Assembly: GCF_000422505.1 (NCBI RefSeq)
Contig: NZ_KE383867.1
Location: forward strand, 1-64,000
Length of the DNA stretch: 64,000 nucleotides
Source: Paenibacillus pinihumi DSM 23905 = JCM 16419
GTDB taxonomy: Bacteria; Bacillota; Bacilli; Paenibacillales; Paenibacillaceae
Reading direction: 5' to 3'
Positions 32,752 through 41,751 of this stretch are shown one piece after another. The notes beneath the pieces were generated by a model, which worked only from the letters and a program-made list of their open reading frames with translations, ran no database searches and was not told the origin of the DNA. Position numbers and translations under genes: made by a program. Positions within the stretch are counted from its first letter, which is position 1. Each line of letters starts with the position of its first letter.

Positions 32752-33153
32752 ATGAAAATCAATAAAAAACATGTTCTGATTTCACTTTCCCTGGCTTTAT
32801 TATTAGTCGGTGCAGGCTGCTCTTCAACAACAGACCCGGCCAACGGCACAGGAACAGGAACTCCTGAGAATACAGTGCCAGGAGGCACGACCCCGGATGG
32901 AATGACGCCAGATACAGGGGCACCGGGCACGCCGGATATGACAACTCCGGACACAACGACACCTGACACATCCACAACTCCTGACACATCAACGGAGCCA
33001 GATACAATCCCGGATTCTTCGATCCCGGAGACAACACCAGGCACACCGCCAGCGGACGACAATACTTCCGGCACAGATGAACCGGACAGCAGTCTGCAGG
33101 AGGATGATCCGGCTGCTCCGGATAACGGCGCTGCCGGCGGAATTGGCAACTAA
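32752..33153 (+). CDS. Low-complexity Thr/Pro/Asp-rich lipoprotein
   Basis: 133 aa. A lipoprotein signal with lipobox LVGAGC makes Cys23 the lipid anchor. The mature part is a disordered run of TPDT/TPG-type repeats without Cys, ending in Gly-rich sequence. GGAGGTAA lies before the ATG at 32752; an upstream in-frame start at 32695 would bury the signal. Probably a surface spacer or matrix lipoprotein; no function can be assigned. A strong terminator follows. Confidence 0.7.
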   Translation: MKINKKHVLISLSLALLLVGAGCSSTTDPANGTGTGTPENTVPGGTTPDGMTPDTGAPGTPDMTTPDTTTPDTSTTPDTSTEPDTIPDSSIPETTPGTPPADDNTSGTDEPDSSLQEDDPAAPDNGAAGGIGN

Positions 33154-33266
33154 CGGTTAATCAGATCATCCGCAGACTGCCTCTATGAATACCTCATATC
33201 GATATCCCAACATCTCCCAGGCAGTAAGCGCAGCCATTCTATATTATAGATGAAACTTATATAACG

Positions 33267-33296
33267 AGGACCTGCCCGGATGCAGGTCCTTTTTAT
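33267..33296 (+). terminator. Terminator after the lipoprotein gene
   Basis: Perfect stem AGGACCTGC / GCAGGTCCT, 6-nt loop, then TTTTT. Confidence 0.9.
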
Positions 33297-33491
33297 ATTT
33301 TTCGTTCACCTTCTATCCTTCTTCTGCACCTGATTAAATTTCATAAGAAAAACTAATAAATCCGAAACGCATATCTGTTGCCTGCGTACTACATTAATAG
33401 CTGAACAAGCTGTATAAACTGCAAAAGCAGCGTATTCGGCATATTAAGCGCAATATGATTTTTGGCAACTATACATTTAATTCATATATGA

Positions 33492-33606
33492 GCATTTTGC
33501 ATTCATTCAATCAGCGGCTTTCAATAAACAACAGCTAGAACGATATGATTCTATTCGTCTATATGTTGCACCCGTCAGCGTTATCCAATTGAATGATGCA
33601 AAATGC
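33492..33606. repeat. Spaced inverted repeat upstream of the efflux genes
   Basis: GCATTTTGCATTCATTCAAT (33492-33511) and ATTGAATGATGCAAAATGC (33588-33606) are inverted copies differing by one indel, 76 bp apart. Each contains a smaller TGCAAAATGCA-type dyad. It lies in the promoter region of the RND efflux pair and may hold two sites for an unseen regulator with looping between them. The remainder of 33297-33647 is AT-rich without a gene. Confidence 0.5.
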
Positions 33607-33647
33607 ATACATAATAAGCACAGCAAATCAGAAGGAGTGGGAGAAGA

Positions 33648-34703
33648 GTGAAGGGAAAGAGGATGTATGCAATGCTTTTGGCAGCGGCATTTGCCGGGAC
33701 TGCTGTATTATCGGGCTGTACCCCAGCGCCGGAGGAAGCAACAGAGCAGGAGCAGCAAGAAGAGAGACAGACGCCGGTCCAGGTGGATAAGGTGAAGCAA
33801 GGCTCACTGACGCTGCAGAACGAAATGCTTGGTACGGCTGCCCCGAGCACCGCTGTCGATGTATTTCCCAAAATGACGGGGGAGCTGATTCAGCTCGACG
33901 TGAAGAAAGGGGATAAGGTAAAGAAAGGACAACGGCTTGGGGGAGTCAAGGGCAATGATCTGCGGGACCAGGTGGAACTGGATGAATACGCGCTGGAAAT
34001 TGCCCAGAGTAATTACAAAGCCCTTGCACGCTCTGAGCATACAAGCGATACGGAACTGGACCAGGCCAAAATCTCCATCGAACAGGCCAAGCTGCGCCTG
34101 AGACAGTCCCGCACCCAACTGGATAATACCTCGATTACGACCCCGTTTGCCGGTGAAATCGTCAATGTGAATGGTGAATTGGGCGGGTTTGTAACGACAA
34201 GCTCACCGTTGTTCTCGATCATATCGACCGATCCAATCAAGATTACATCCCAGATCAGCGCAAGCCAGATGCTCATTTTGCAGACGAAAAACGAAGTTGA
34301 GGTTGAAATTCCCGACCTGGGCGAGTCCTACACGGCCAAGATCAGCTACCTGTCGCCACAGACGGGCGACAGCGGGTTCTACACGCTGGAAGCGAAGTTT
34401 GCTAATCCTGAAGAGAAAGTCAAGCCCGGGATGATCGCCAAGCTTGTAGTCGACCAGGAGCGACAAAAGGATGCATTGCTGGTGCCGACCGAATCCATTA
34501 TTGAGAAGATGGGCCAATCCTACATATTTGTTGTTGCCGACGGCCGGGCTGTCATGAAAGAGATTGAGGTGCTGGAATCACAATCTGTCCTGTCCGCTAT
34601 AAAGGGAGATGTCAAGGCCGGTGATGAGGTCGTCACTAAAGGGCAAATGACGCTTGCCGACGGCAATAAGGTCAAATTGGTTGAGGGGGCGCAAAAACCT
34701 TGA
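33648..34703 (+). CDS. RND efflux periplasmic-adaptor (HlyD-type) lipoprotein
   Basis: 351 aa. Lipobox LSGC gives a lipid-anchored Cys24. The split barrel-sandwich/lipoyl domain is visible at ELIQLDVKKGDKVKKGQRLG and at TTPFAGEIVNVNGELGGFV, with a coiled-coil hairpin between them (about 105-165). A beta-barrel and a membrane-proximal domain follow. It docks with the RND pump encoded next, overlapping it by 4 nt. GTG start after AAGGAGTGGGAG. A Gram-positive RND pair of this kind resembles the SwrC/YerP locus. Confidence 0.87.
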   Translation: MKGKRMYAMLLAAAFAGTAVLSGCTPAPEEATEQEQQEERQTPVQVDKVKQGSLTLQNEMLGTAAPSTAVDVFPKMTGELIQLDVKKGDKVKKGQRLGGVKGNDLRDQVELDEYALEIAQSNYKALARSEHTSDTELDQAKISIEQAKLRLRQSRTQLDNTSITTPFAGEIVNVNGELGGFVTTSSPLFSIISTDPIKITSQISASQMLILQTKNEVEVEIPDLGESYTAKISYLSPQTGDSGFYTLEAKFANPEEKVKPGMIAKLVVDQERQKDALLVPTESIIEKMGQSYIFVVADGRAVMKEIEVLESQSVLSAIKGDVKAGDEVVTKGQMTLADGNKVKLVEGAQKP

Positions 34704-37700
34704 AAATAGTGGATATATCGGTCCGACGTCCGATCGGAATTTCCATGGTCGTTCTTGCGGTTATAGCCTTGGGTCTTGTGAGTCTGAAAAATCTGGCTGT
34801 CGATCTGTTCCCCAAAATTGATGTTCCGGTCGCAGTGGTTGCTACCTCCTATCAGGGAGCGGCACCGGAAGAAATCGAGAAGCTCATTACCCGCCCGCTG
34901 GAGGCTGTACTTAGCTCTATCCAGGGCATGGACAAAATATCCTCTCAATCACAGGCCAACTCATCACTCGTAATGCTGCAGTTTAAGTCTGGAACGAATC
35001 TCGACAACACACTGCTTGATATCCGGGAAAAGGTGGACCAGGTCAAGAACATGCTTCCCAAGGAAGCGAATTCCCCGTCGGTCCTGCGGTTTGATCCCCA
35101 GCAGATGCCAATCATGTCCCTCGGACTATCTGGCGGCGATCAGGCGGATCTGCAAAGGCTGGCTGAGAACCAGCTCATTCCATACCTGGAGCGGCAAAAT
35201 GGGGTTGCCTCCGTATCGGCGGCAGGCGGCAGGACAAGAGAAATCCTCATTGAGCTTGATCGCTCAAGTCTCTCACGTTACGGTGTTGCCCCGGGCCAAA
35301 TTGTTCAGGCGCTTAATGCAGAGAACCAGTCATCCTCAGCAGGCAGTGTAGTCAAGGGCCAGCAGGAGATGCAGATTCGAGTCAAGGGGGAGTATGACTC
35401 GATACATGACATACAGAATACCCTGATACTGCTCCAAAGCGGTCAGCAGATCAAGCTTAGTGAGCTTGCAGAAGTGAAGGATACCTATAAAAAGCAAAAC
35501 TCGCTGACCATCGTCAACGGCGAACCTGCGCTTTTGCTGTCCATCCAGAAGCAATCTGACGCCAATACAGTCGGGGTTGCAGATGAGGTTCACAAGGCGA
35601 TAGCGTCCTTTGAGCAGCAGCTTCCGGAGAACGTAGAGCTGTCCGTTATGATGGACAACTCGGTGTACATCCGCCAATCCATCGATGGTGTAGTTAATAA
35701 CATGCTGACAGGCGGTATTTTATCTGTATTGATTCTGCTTCTGTTTTTGCGCAGTTTCCGCTCCACGCTTGTTATCGGAATTGCCATTCCGATTGCAGTA
35801 ATCTCGACCTTTACCTTAATGTATTTTACCGGCCAGTCGCTGAACATTATTTCAATGGGCGGTCTCGCACTCGGAATCGGGATGATGCTCGATTGTTCCA
35901 TTGTTATCCTGGAAAATATCGTCGTACACCGCAGGCGCGGCGCGTCCATTATAGAGGCAGCCAAGAATGGCGCATCAGAGCTTGGCTCGGCAGTCGTAGC
36001 GGCGACGGTAACCAGCTTGGTTGTATTTTTGCCGATTGTATTTGTACAGGGAATTGCTGCAGATATTTTCAAGCCGATGGCTTTGACTGTTGCATTCTCT
36101 CTAATAGCCTCGCTAGTCGTTGCAATTACACTGGTACCGATGCTGTCATCCAAGCTTATGACAGGTCCGGTGAAAGAGCGGAAGCCGAGTCTCTTCGAAC
36201 GCGGGCTTGGCGTGCTGGTCCGGTTCTATAAGAACAGGCTGATATGGTCGCTTAAGCACCGGAAGACGACAGTAGCGCTCGTTGTTTTCCTCATGTTTGG
36301 AAGCCTTGGACTCACGCCGTTAATCGGGATGGAACTGATGCCTTCAGATGATCAGGGACAGTTCACCATTAATGTTACCACTCCAACAGGATCGCGTCTG
36401 GAAGAGACCAAAGAAGTGACCGATCAGGTTGAAGCATTGCTTGCGCCTCACAAGTCCATTGTCAAAACCGCTTCTCTCTCCCTTGGGGGCGGAGACTTTA
36501 TGGGTGGAGGCGGCAGCACTAATAAAGCTACCTTTAATATCGAACTGATCGGCTCAAGCGAGCGGGAGATGTCCACCCGTGATCTGGTAAGCAGTCTTAG
36601 CCAGCAGGCGGGGCAAATTCCGGGAGCGGAAATTTCCGTCTCGGCAATGGAGACCGGATTCAGCGCAGGAAGCCCGATCCAGATTCAGGTTAACGGGCAG
36701 GATCAGGACGTTCTCACAGAAATTTCCGAGCAGATTGTCTGGCTCATTTCCGACATTGAAGGCATTCACGATGCGAAATCCTCTTCACAGGAAGGCAATG
36801 AAGAGCTGAATATTATTGTGGACCGCTCAATGGCTGCGCAATACGGCTTGAGCTATCAGCAGGTCACCAGCGAGATTCAGCTGGCCATGAACGGGCAGTT
36901 GGCTACCCAGCTTAGGGAAGAGGGCGATGAGTTCGATGTGAGAGTTGTCCTTCCAGAGGATGAACGCGCGGATCTGGCAGCTCTTAGCCAGCTTCGCCTG
37001 CAGACGCCGGGCGGACAATATATCCCGCTGTCGGCTGTGGCTGAATTCAAGCAAATTCAGGGACCTGTACTCATTCAGCGGGAGAACCAGCAGCGGCAAA
37101 TGAATGTAACCAGCGATATCATTGGCCGGGACCTTGGAGGTGTGGCAGCTGATGTGGAACGCACGCTGAAAGGGATGAACTTCCCGGATGGCTACAGCTA
37201 TTCCATGGGCGGAGACGCTGAGGAGATGATGAAATCCTTCATCGATTTGGCGATTGCAATCGTGTTCTCGATCTTCCTTGTCTATGTCGTAATGGCAGTT
37301 CAATTTGAATCTCTGCTCAATCCTTTCATCATCATGTTCTCCGTTCCGACCTCATTGGTCGGGGTTATGATCGGCCTGTTCATTACAGGAACCGCACTCA
37401 GCCTGCCGGCCTTAATCGGGTTGATACTGCTCGTGGGGGTTGTCGTCAACAACGGGATTGTGCTTGTCGATTACATCAATATATTGCGGAAAAAAGGAAT
37501 GGAGCGCTACGAGGCCATTATGGAAGGAGCACCGAGCCGGGTTCGTCCGATTCTAATGATGACCTTAACGACCGTGCTTGGAATGACGCCGCTGGCGCTT
37601 GGTATTGGAGAAGGCTCCGGCATGCAGGCGCCGCTGGCGATCGTTGTTATTTTCGGTCTCTTGTTCTCCACCGTGTTCACCCTTATCTTTGTACCGGTCG

Positions 37701-37795
37701 TATATACGATCTTTGATGATTTCAGCAACTGGCTCAGACGCAAGCTGACGCGCAAGCAGAAGCAAGGCAATCAAACGCCTGCACTTGAGACCTAA
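34700..37795 (+). CDS. RND-family efflux transporter (AcrB/SwrC-like)
   Basis: 1031 aa, the full RND length, with 12 expected membrane helices and two large outer loops. Family landmarks are the N-terminal RRPIGISMVVLAVIALGLVS, the porter-domain QAAPEEIEKL-like stretch near residue 55, and the proton-relay helix with GMMLDCSIVILENI near 395. The second half is an internal duplication with VVVNNGIVLVDYINILR. It exports amphipathic compounds; B. subtilis SwrC handles surfactin and drugs. TTG start overlapping the adaptor's stop. Terminator at 37824. Confidence 0.92.
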   Translation: MKIVDISVRRPIGISMVVLAVIALGLVSLKNLAVDLFPKIDVPVAVVATSYQGAAPEEIEKLITRPLEAVLSSIQGMDKISSQSQANSSLVMLQFKSGTNLDNTLLDIREKVDQVKNMLPKEANSPSVLRFDPQQMPIMSLGLSGGDQADLQRLAENQLIPYLERQNGVASVSAAGGRTREILIELDRSSLSRYGVAPGQIVQALNAENQSSSAGSVVKGQQEMQIRVKGEYDSIHDIQNTLILLQSGQQIKLSELAEVKDTYKKQNSLTIVNGEPALLLSIQKQSDANTVGVADEVHKAIASFEQQLPENVELSVMMDNSVYIRQSIDGVVNNMLTGGILSVLILLLFLRSFRSTLVIGIAIPIAVISTFTLMYFTGQSLNIISMGGLALGIGMMLDCSIVILENIVVHRRRGASIIEAAKNGASELGSAVVAATVTSLVVFLPIVFVQGIAADIFKPMALTVAFSLIASLVVAITLVPMLSSKLMTGPVKERKPSLFERGLGVLVRFYKNRLIWSLKHRKTTVALVVFLMFGSLGLTPLIGMELMPSDDQGQFTINVTTPTGSRLEETKEVTDQVEALLAPHKSIVKTASLSLGGGDFMGGGGSTNKATFNIELIGSSEREMSTRDLVSSLSQQAGQIPGAEISVSAMETGFSAGSPIQIQVNGQDQDVLTEISEQIVWLISDIEGIHDAKSSSQEGNEELNIIVDRSMAAQYGLSYQQVTSEIQLAMNGQLATQLREEGDEFDVRVVLPEDERADLAALSQLRLQTPGGQYIPLSAVAEFKQIQGPVLIQRENQQRQMNVTSDIIGRDLGGVAADVERTLKGMNFPDGYSYSMGGDAEEMMKSFIDLAIAIVFSIFLVYVVMAVQFESLLNPFIIMFSVPTSLVGVMIGLFITGTALSLPALIGLILLVGVVVNNGIVLVDYINILRKKGMERYEAIMEGAPSRVRPILMMTLTTVLGMTPLALGIGEGSGMQAPLAIVVIFGLLFSTVFTLIFVPVVYTIFDDFSNWLRRKLTRKQKQGNQTPALET

Positions 37796-37823
37796 GCAGC
37801 TTCATCCATGATTTAAATTAGTA

Positions 37824-37874
37824 AAACAGCGGACGGCTTTCAAGTAAAGAACTTGAAGCCGTCCGCTGTTTTTT
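37824..37874 (+). terminator. Terminator after the RND pump
   Basis: About 18-bp stem ACAGCGGACGGC-TTCAAG / CTTGAAGCCGTCCGCTGT with one bulged A, followed by TTTTTT. Confidence 0.93.
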
Positions 37875-37935
37875 CACGCTTGTATTTCTCCTCACATAAG
37901 ATGGATAAAAGCTGATATTTAGGGAGTGAAAATTT

Positions 37936-38715
37936 ATGCCGCTCATCCCGAATTTTCCGAATAATCTCTTGGCGGAGCACCGCAATTGGCATCATGCGCA
38001 CCATAATGTTGATGTGGAAAATCCGCCTGCCGGATACGGGGAGGATTTTCTGAGATTTCACCGGCAATATATTCGCAAAGCATTGGCATGGTATAACGGA
38101 CAGGGCTATGATCCGGCTCTGGTAGAGCCCTGGAGAGTTGTACCGGAAGCGATTCGCCGTTCATCCTGCTACAATATTGAAGCTGAACAGCGGATTATCA
38201 ACTCGCCTGAGTCATTTGCCACCGCGGATGAACTCGGGCGGTATCTGGAATCCATGTATCTGCATAACTGCATCCATCAGCAGGCGGCCCTATTATACCG
38301 CGAAGAGGACCTGAATGATTTTGATGTTGCGCCGCGCAGCACCGTCTTTTATCAGATCCATGGCATGATTGACCGGTGGTATGCCAACTGGGAAGCGGCT
38401 CATGGCATGCGTTCTTCCCAGAGAGGATCAAGCCGTTCTAGACCGTCTGCCCGTGCTGTGACAGCGCGCGGAACATCCCGGAGTAGTAAGCGTAAGGGCG
38501 GGGAACAAATTCCGCTGCCCGCACCTGCCGTTGAACAGGCTGCAAGCCTCCGGTATGGACAGCTTCCATCCCATAAGCGGATACGGCGTCCAGCTTCCCC
38601 TCGAACAGGGCGATCATTGCGTCCAGGTCAGCCTCGAATATCCCGGCCACTTCTTCTGTCTGAAGTTCAAGCGAGGCCAGAGGGGTCCCGCACACGTAGC
38701 CGAAGACGTGGCTGA
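37936..38715 (+). CDS. Tyrosinase-like copper protein with Arg/Ser-rich tail
   Basis: 259 aa. The first 155 residues follow the type-3 copper layout: an early His cluster (19-23), FHRQY with His42, LHNCIH with His110 and His114, and FYQIHGMIDRWYANW with His142. These match the CuA third His and all three CuB positions of tyrosinases, which oxidise phenols. From about residue 157 the protein becomes Arg/Ser-rich and unstructured, and its DNA (38438-38715) is the antisense of the Nudix gene. The tail may be a run-on after loss of an original stop. GGGAGTG precedes the ATG. Confidence 0.7.
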   Translation: MPLIPNFPNNLLAEHRNWHHAHHNVDVENPPAGYGEDFLRFHRQYIRKALAWYNGQGYDPALVEPWRVVPEAIRRSSCYNIEAEQRIINSPESFATADELGRYLESMYLHNCIHQQAALLYREEDLNDFDVAPRSTVFYQIHGMIDRWYANWEAAHGMRSSQRGSSRSRPSARAVTARGTSRSSKRKGGEQIPLPAPAVEQAASLRYGQLPSHKRIRRPASPRTGRSLRPGQPRISRPLLLSEVQARPEGSRTRSRRRG

Positions 38716-39076
38716 GCTCACGGTCAATGAACGAGGCACCCCGCACCTGTCCCTCTAGTTGATCCCGGTATTCCCCGAGCTTGAACAGGTCGCTGAAGGA
38801 GGCGCGGATGCCCAGCTCCTCCTCCAGTTCACGGGCCCCTTCACGGATAGTCTCTCCTGCACTCAAATGCCCGGCCGCCGTGATATCGAAGAAGCCCGGG
38901 TACGTATCCTTGTCCGACTGGCGGAGCTGGAACCAGACATAGATGCGGTCTTCCCGCTTGTGCATCACCCAGCAGTGAAAGGTCTGATGCCATAATCCCA
39001 GACGGTGAACTTCTTCGCGGGAGGTGGTCCCTATATAGTTCATTTGCTCATCATAATAATCGAATATCTCGCTCAT
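38438..39076 (-). CDS. Nudix hydrolase
   Basis: 212 aa. The Nudix box [22 protein letters not shown] (around residues 69-90) has all G-x5-E-x7-RE-x-EE-x-G positions. The N-terminal [20 protein letters not shown] matches the IPP-isomerase/YfcD-like branch. Substrate unknown. The C-terminus contains [14 protein letters not shown], conserved in this branch, so the gene truly extends to 38438 and overlaps the tyrosinase-like gene by 278 bp tail-to-tail. The ATG overlaps the mscL stop (ATGA). Confidence 0.87.
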   Translation of the reverse strand: MSEIFDYYDEQMNYIGTTSREEVHRLGLWHQTFHCWVMHKREDRIYVWFQLRQSDKDTYPGFFDITAAGHLSAGETIREGARELEEELGIRASFSDLFKLGEYRDQLEGQVRGASFIDRELSHVFGYVCGTPLASLELQTEEVAGIFEADLDAMIALFEGKLDAVSAYGMEAVHTGGLQPVQRQVRAAEFVPRPYAYYSGMFRALSQHGQTV

Positions 39077-39558
39077 CTTGCCTGTTCCTCAGCAAGCTGA
39101 GAAGTACAGTGGCCGCAGCGTGTAGCTTTAAGCGGAATTTCCGACAGACAGAACGGGCACTCCTTGGTTGCCGGCTCCTCTTCTGCGGCGGGCTCTTCCT
39201 TTTTACGGTGCAGACTGTTAATCGCTTTGACCAGGATAAAAATACAGAACGCGACAATGAGGAAATTCAGAATAACATTCACGAACTGTCCATAGGCAAT
39301 GACAGGCACGCCGGCTTCCGCCGCTTTCGCCAGTGATATATGCTTGCCGTCGACCATTGATCTTTCCGGCTCCAGGCTAATGTACAGGTCTGTAAAGTTG
39401 ACATTGCCAAGCAGCATCCCGATTGGGGGCATGATGATATCATTTACTACGGAGGTTACAATTTTGCCGAAGGCTCCTCCAATGATAACACCGACTGCCA
39501 AATCGATGACATTGCCACGGACGGCAAATTCTTTGAATTCTTTTAGCAGCTTAGACAT
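39073..39558 (-). CDS. mscL: Large-conductance mechanosensitive channel with zinc ribbon
   Basis: 161 aa. The MscL core spans about residues 1-105. TM1 is [22 protein letters not shown]2 is [20 protein letters not shown], and SLHRKKEEP follows in the cytoplasm. It opens under membrane tension to release solutes after hypo-osmotic shock. An extra C-terminal module with CPFC and CGHC is a zinc ribbon. The ATG at 39558 has AAGGAG nearby; the frame is open to 39612. First gene of an mscL-Nudix pair. Confidence 0.92.
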   Translation of the reverse strand: MSKLLKEFKEFAVRGNVIDLAVGVIIGGAFGKIVTSVVNDIIMPPIGMLLGNVNFTDLYISLEPERSMVDGKHISLAKAAEAGVPVIAYGQFVNVILNFLIVAFCIFILVKAINSLHRKKEEPAAEEEPATKECPFCLSEIPLKATRCGHCTSQLAEEQAR

Positions 39559-39955
39559 GGCGCACTCCTTCTTCCACGATAATTTAATAGGCAGCTTCAG
39601 CTCAAGCAGCAAAATAATTGCTCATGTCTGATCAGGCTGCCGCCCATAACAAGTTCCACGCCCCCGTCTGTAAAGCCTCCCTCCACTATTAAAATAGTTC
39701 AACAGGCTTACCTGGCAGAGCATGGATTGTATTATTATAACCGATTTTTGCATGACCCGAATCAGAGTAAAGACAGCCGTTGATTCTTCACTGTCTGCAC
39801 CGTACACCGCTATACATAAGGGAAGGCAAGTGCTCAGGTATGCGTAAAAATGTCATATGACTTTTTTCGCCAATAATCGGATGAAAAAAAGGGTTTTATG
39901 GAAAATTTGTCGAAATTCAAACCCATTCCGATATGTGAGGTGGTAGATAAGGGGA
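39559..39955. other. Divergent intergenic region
   Basis: Holds the mscL promoter on the left and the promoter region of the sensor kinase on the right. No gene with a ribosome-binding site was seen. Confidence 0.5.
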
Positions 39956-41695
39956 ATGGGGAACTACTTCAACAATGGCGGCCTTTTCTTCACCATGTTA
40001 ACCTTGACGATTAGCGCATTGGCGTCCTTTACAATGTTCCAGCTCATCGGAAATTTATCCCGTTCAAATGGCAGCGGAAAGCTCCAATGGATGTTTGGGG
40101 GATCTGCGATCTTCGGACTGGGACTGGCTGTCGTCAATTTCCTGGTGCTGCTGGCTTCCGATACGATGATCATTATTGACCGCCGCATGCTGCTGCTTCT
40201 GTTAATCGGCATAGGTATGACTTTTGTTTCCCTGGTTATATATTTGAGCAGCCGGTCGATGGTATTCCGGATTGCCTCAAGCGGCTTGCTGCTGGCAGCA
40301 GCCAACTGCTCTATGTTCTACTACAGTGTCATGATTGCGCCGCTGGATCGGTTTGCGACGGATGACGTGCTCGTCATTTTGTCGTTTTTGTTGAGCTGGG
40401 GGACGGCATGCTGTGCCTTTTACTGGTATGAACGGCGCAGCAGCAGAGAGCTGCTCACCAGCAGCCTGCTGCTCGGAACATCAGTCATGATCGTGCAGGG
40501 GCTGGGGCTGGAGGCGATTACGGTCGAATATACACAAATTATGACCGCAGACCGATTGAATGAAAATATGATGCTGCTCTCAGCCATGATGGGTGTGGCA
40601 ACGCTGCTTGTCATCGCTTTTAGCCTGATGATTGGCTATGCCAACCGGAGGCTGGGACAGGCGGATGAGAAGTACAAGCTGCTGGTGGAAAATTCAATGG
40701 ATACTATCGCCATCTTCAGTGAAGGCGAATGGGAATATGTCAATCAGTCCGGTGTCCGGATGTTTGAGGCAAGCCACCAGGAGGAGTTGCTGAACCGCTC
40801 GATTTTTGATTTCCTTCATCCCAAGCACCATGCAGCGGTAAGGCACAGGCTGGAGGAAGCGCGTACAGACGGCTCTCACGGGCCAGTCGAACAGGAATGG
40901 TATACGATGAAGGGCAAGCTGATTCATACCGAGGTTGTGGAGACACCCACGATGCTTTCGGGCAAATTTGCCCTGCAAATTATTATCCGGGATATTTCCG
41001 AGCGGAAGAAAAATGAGGAACTGCTGATCAATTCGGAGAAGCTGTATGTCGCCGGACAACTGGCAGCGGGAATTGCACATGAAATACGCAACCCGCTCAC
41101 CTCGCTTAAAGGCTTCCTCCAGCTTATTATGTCCGGCAAAGATACGAACCCGCACATCCAGGAGATTATGAAGTCGGAGCTGAACCGGATCGAGTCCATT
41201 GTCAGCGAGATGCTCATGCTGTCCAAGCCGCAAGTATACGAGCTGAGCCGCAGGAATATCAGCCAGATCATGAGGGACACGATTACATTGCTGGAAGCGC
41301 AGGCGATCCTCTATGATATTGAGCTGGAGGCCGAATATGATGAGGAGGCACTGTGGATCTACGGCGTGGAAAATCAGATCAAGCAGGTATTCATTAATGT
41401 GCTCAAAAATGCCATTGAAGCCATGATGGACGGCGGCAAAATCAATATCAGGTGTTTTCTGGAGGCTGGTGAGGTCAAAGTGCAGATCCGGGATCAGGGG
41501 CCGGGCATTAACAAGGAAATGCTATCCAAGATGGGGCAGCCTTTTTATACGACCAAAGACAAAGGCACCGGGCTGGGCCTGATGGTCAGCTACAAAATTG
41601 TGGACAACCATCAGGGACGCATTGAAGCCGACAGTGAAATCGGAATCGGAACGACATTGCTCATTGCGCTTCCTTACGCACAGGAGGAAATGTAA
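39956..41695 (+). CDS. Membrane sensor histidine kinase with PAS domain
   Basis: 579 aa. About seven membrane helices fill residues 10-228, then a PAS domain (about 235-350) and a HisKA domain with the phospho-acceptor His375 in GIAHEIRNPL. The HATPase domain has N-box KNAIEAMMDG and G-boxes DQGPGI and GTGLGL. No response regulator lies nearby, as is usual for kinases that feed the Spo0F/Spo0A phosphorelay (KinB/KinD type), but the target is inference. GAGGTGG lies 12 bases and AAGGGG two bases before the ATG. Confidence 0.88.
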   Translation: MGNYFNNGGLFFTMLTLTISALASFTMFQLIGNLSRSNGSGKLQWMFGGSAIFGLGLAVVNFLVLLASDTMIIIDRRMLLLLLIGIGMTFVSLVIYLSSRSMVFRIASSGLLLAAANCSMFYYSVMIAPLDRFATDDVLVILSFLLSWGTACCAFYWYERRSSRELLTSSLLLGTSVMIVQGLGLEAITVEYTQIMTADRLNENMMLLSAMMGVATLLVIAFSLMIGYANRRLGQADEKYKLLVENSMDTIAIFSEGEWEYVNQSGVRMFEASHQEELLNRSIFDFLHPKHHAAVRHRLEEARTDGSHGPVEQEWYTMKGKLIHTEVVETPTMLSGKFALQIIIRDISERKKNEELLINSEKLYVAGQLAAGIAHEIRNPLTSLKGFLQLIMSGKDTNPHIQEIMKSELNRIESIVSEMLMLSKPQVYELSRRNISQIMRDTITLLEAQAILYDIELEAEYDEEALWIYGVENQIKQVFINVLKNAIEAMMDGGKINIRCFLEAGEVKVQIRDQGPGINKEMLSKMGQPFYTTKDKGTGLGLMVSYKIVDNHQGRIEADSEIGIGTTLLIALPYAQEEM

Positions 41696-41751
41696 GCCTC
41701 AAATGAGTTATAATAAGAGCCAGGAGAGATTAACAGGAGGTTAAAAATTGT

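Noticed and set aside
32685-33149. 154-codon minus-strand frame rich in Val, Ser and Gly
   Set aside because: It is the mirror of the repetitive Thr/Pro/Asp lipoprotein gene, which has the signal peptide, lipobox and ribosome-binding site.
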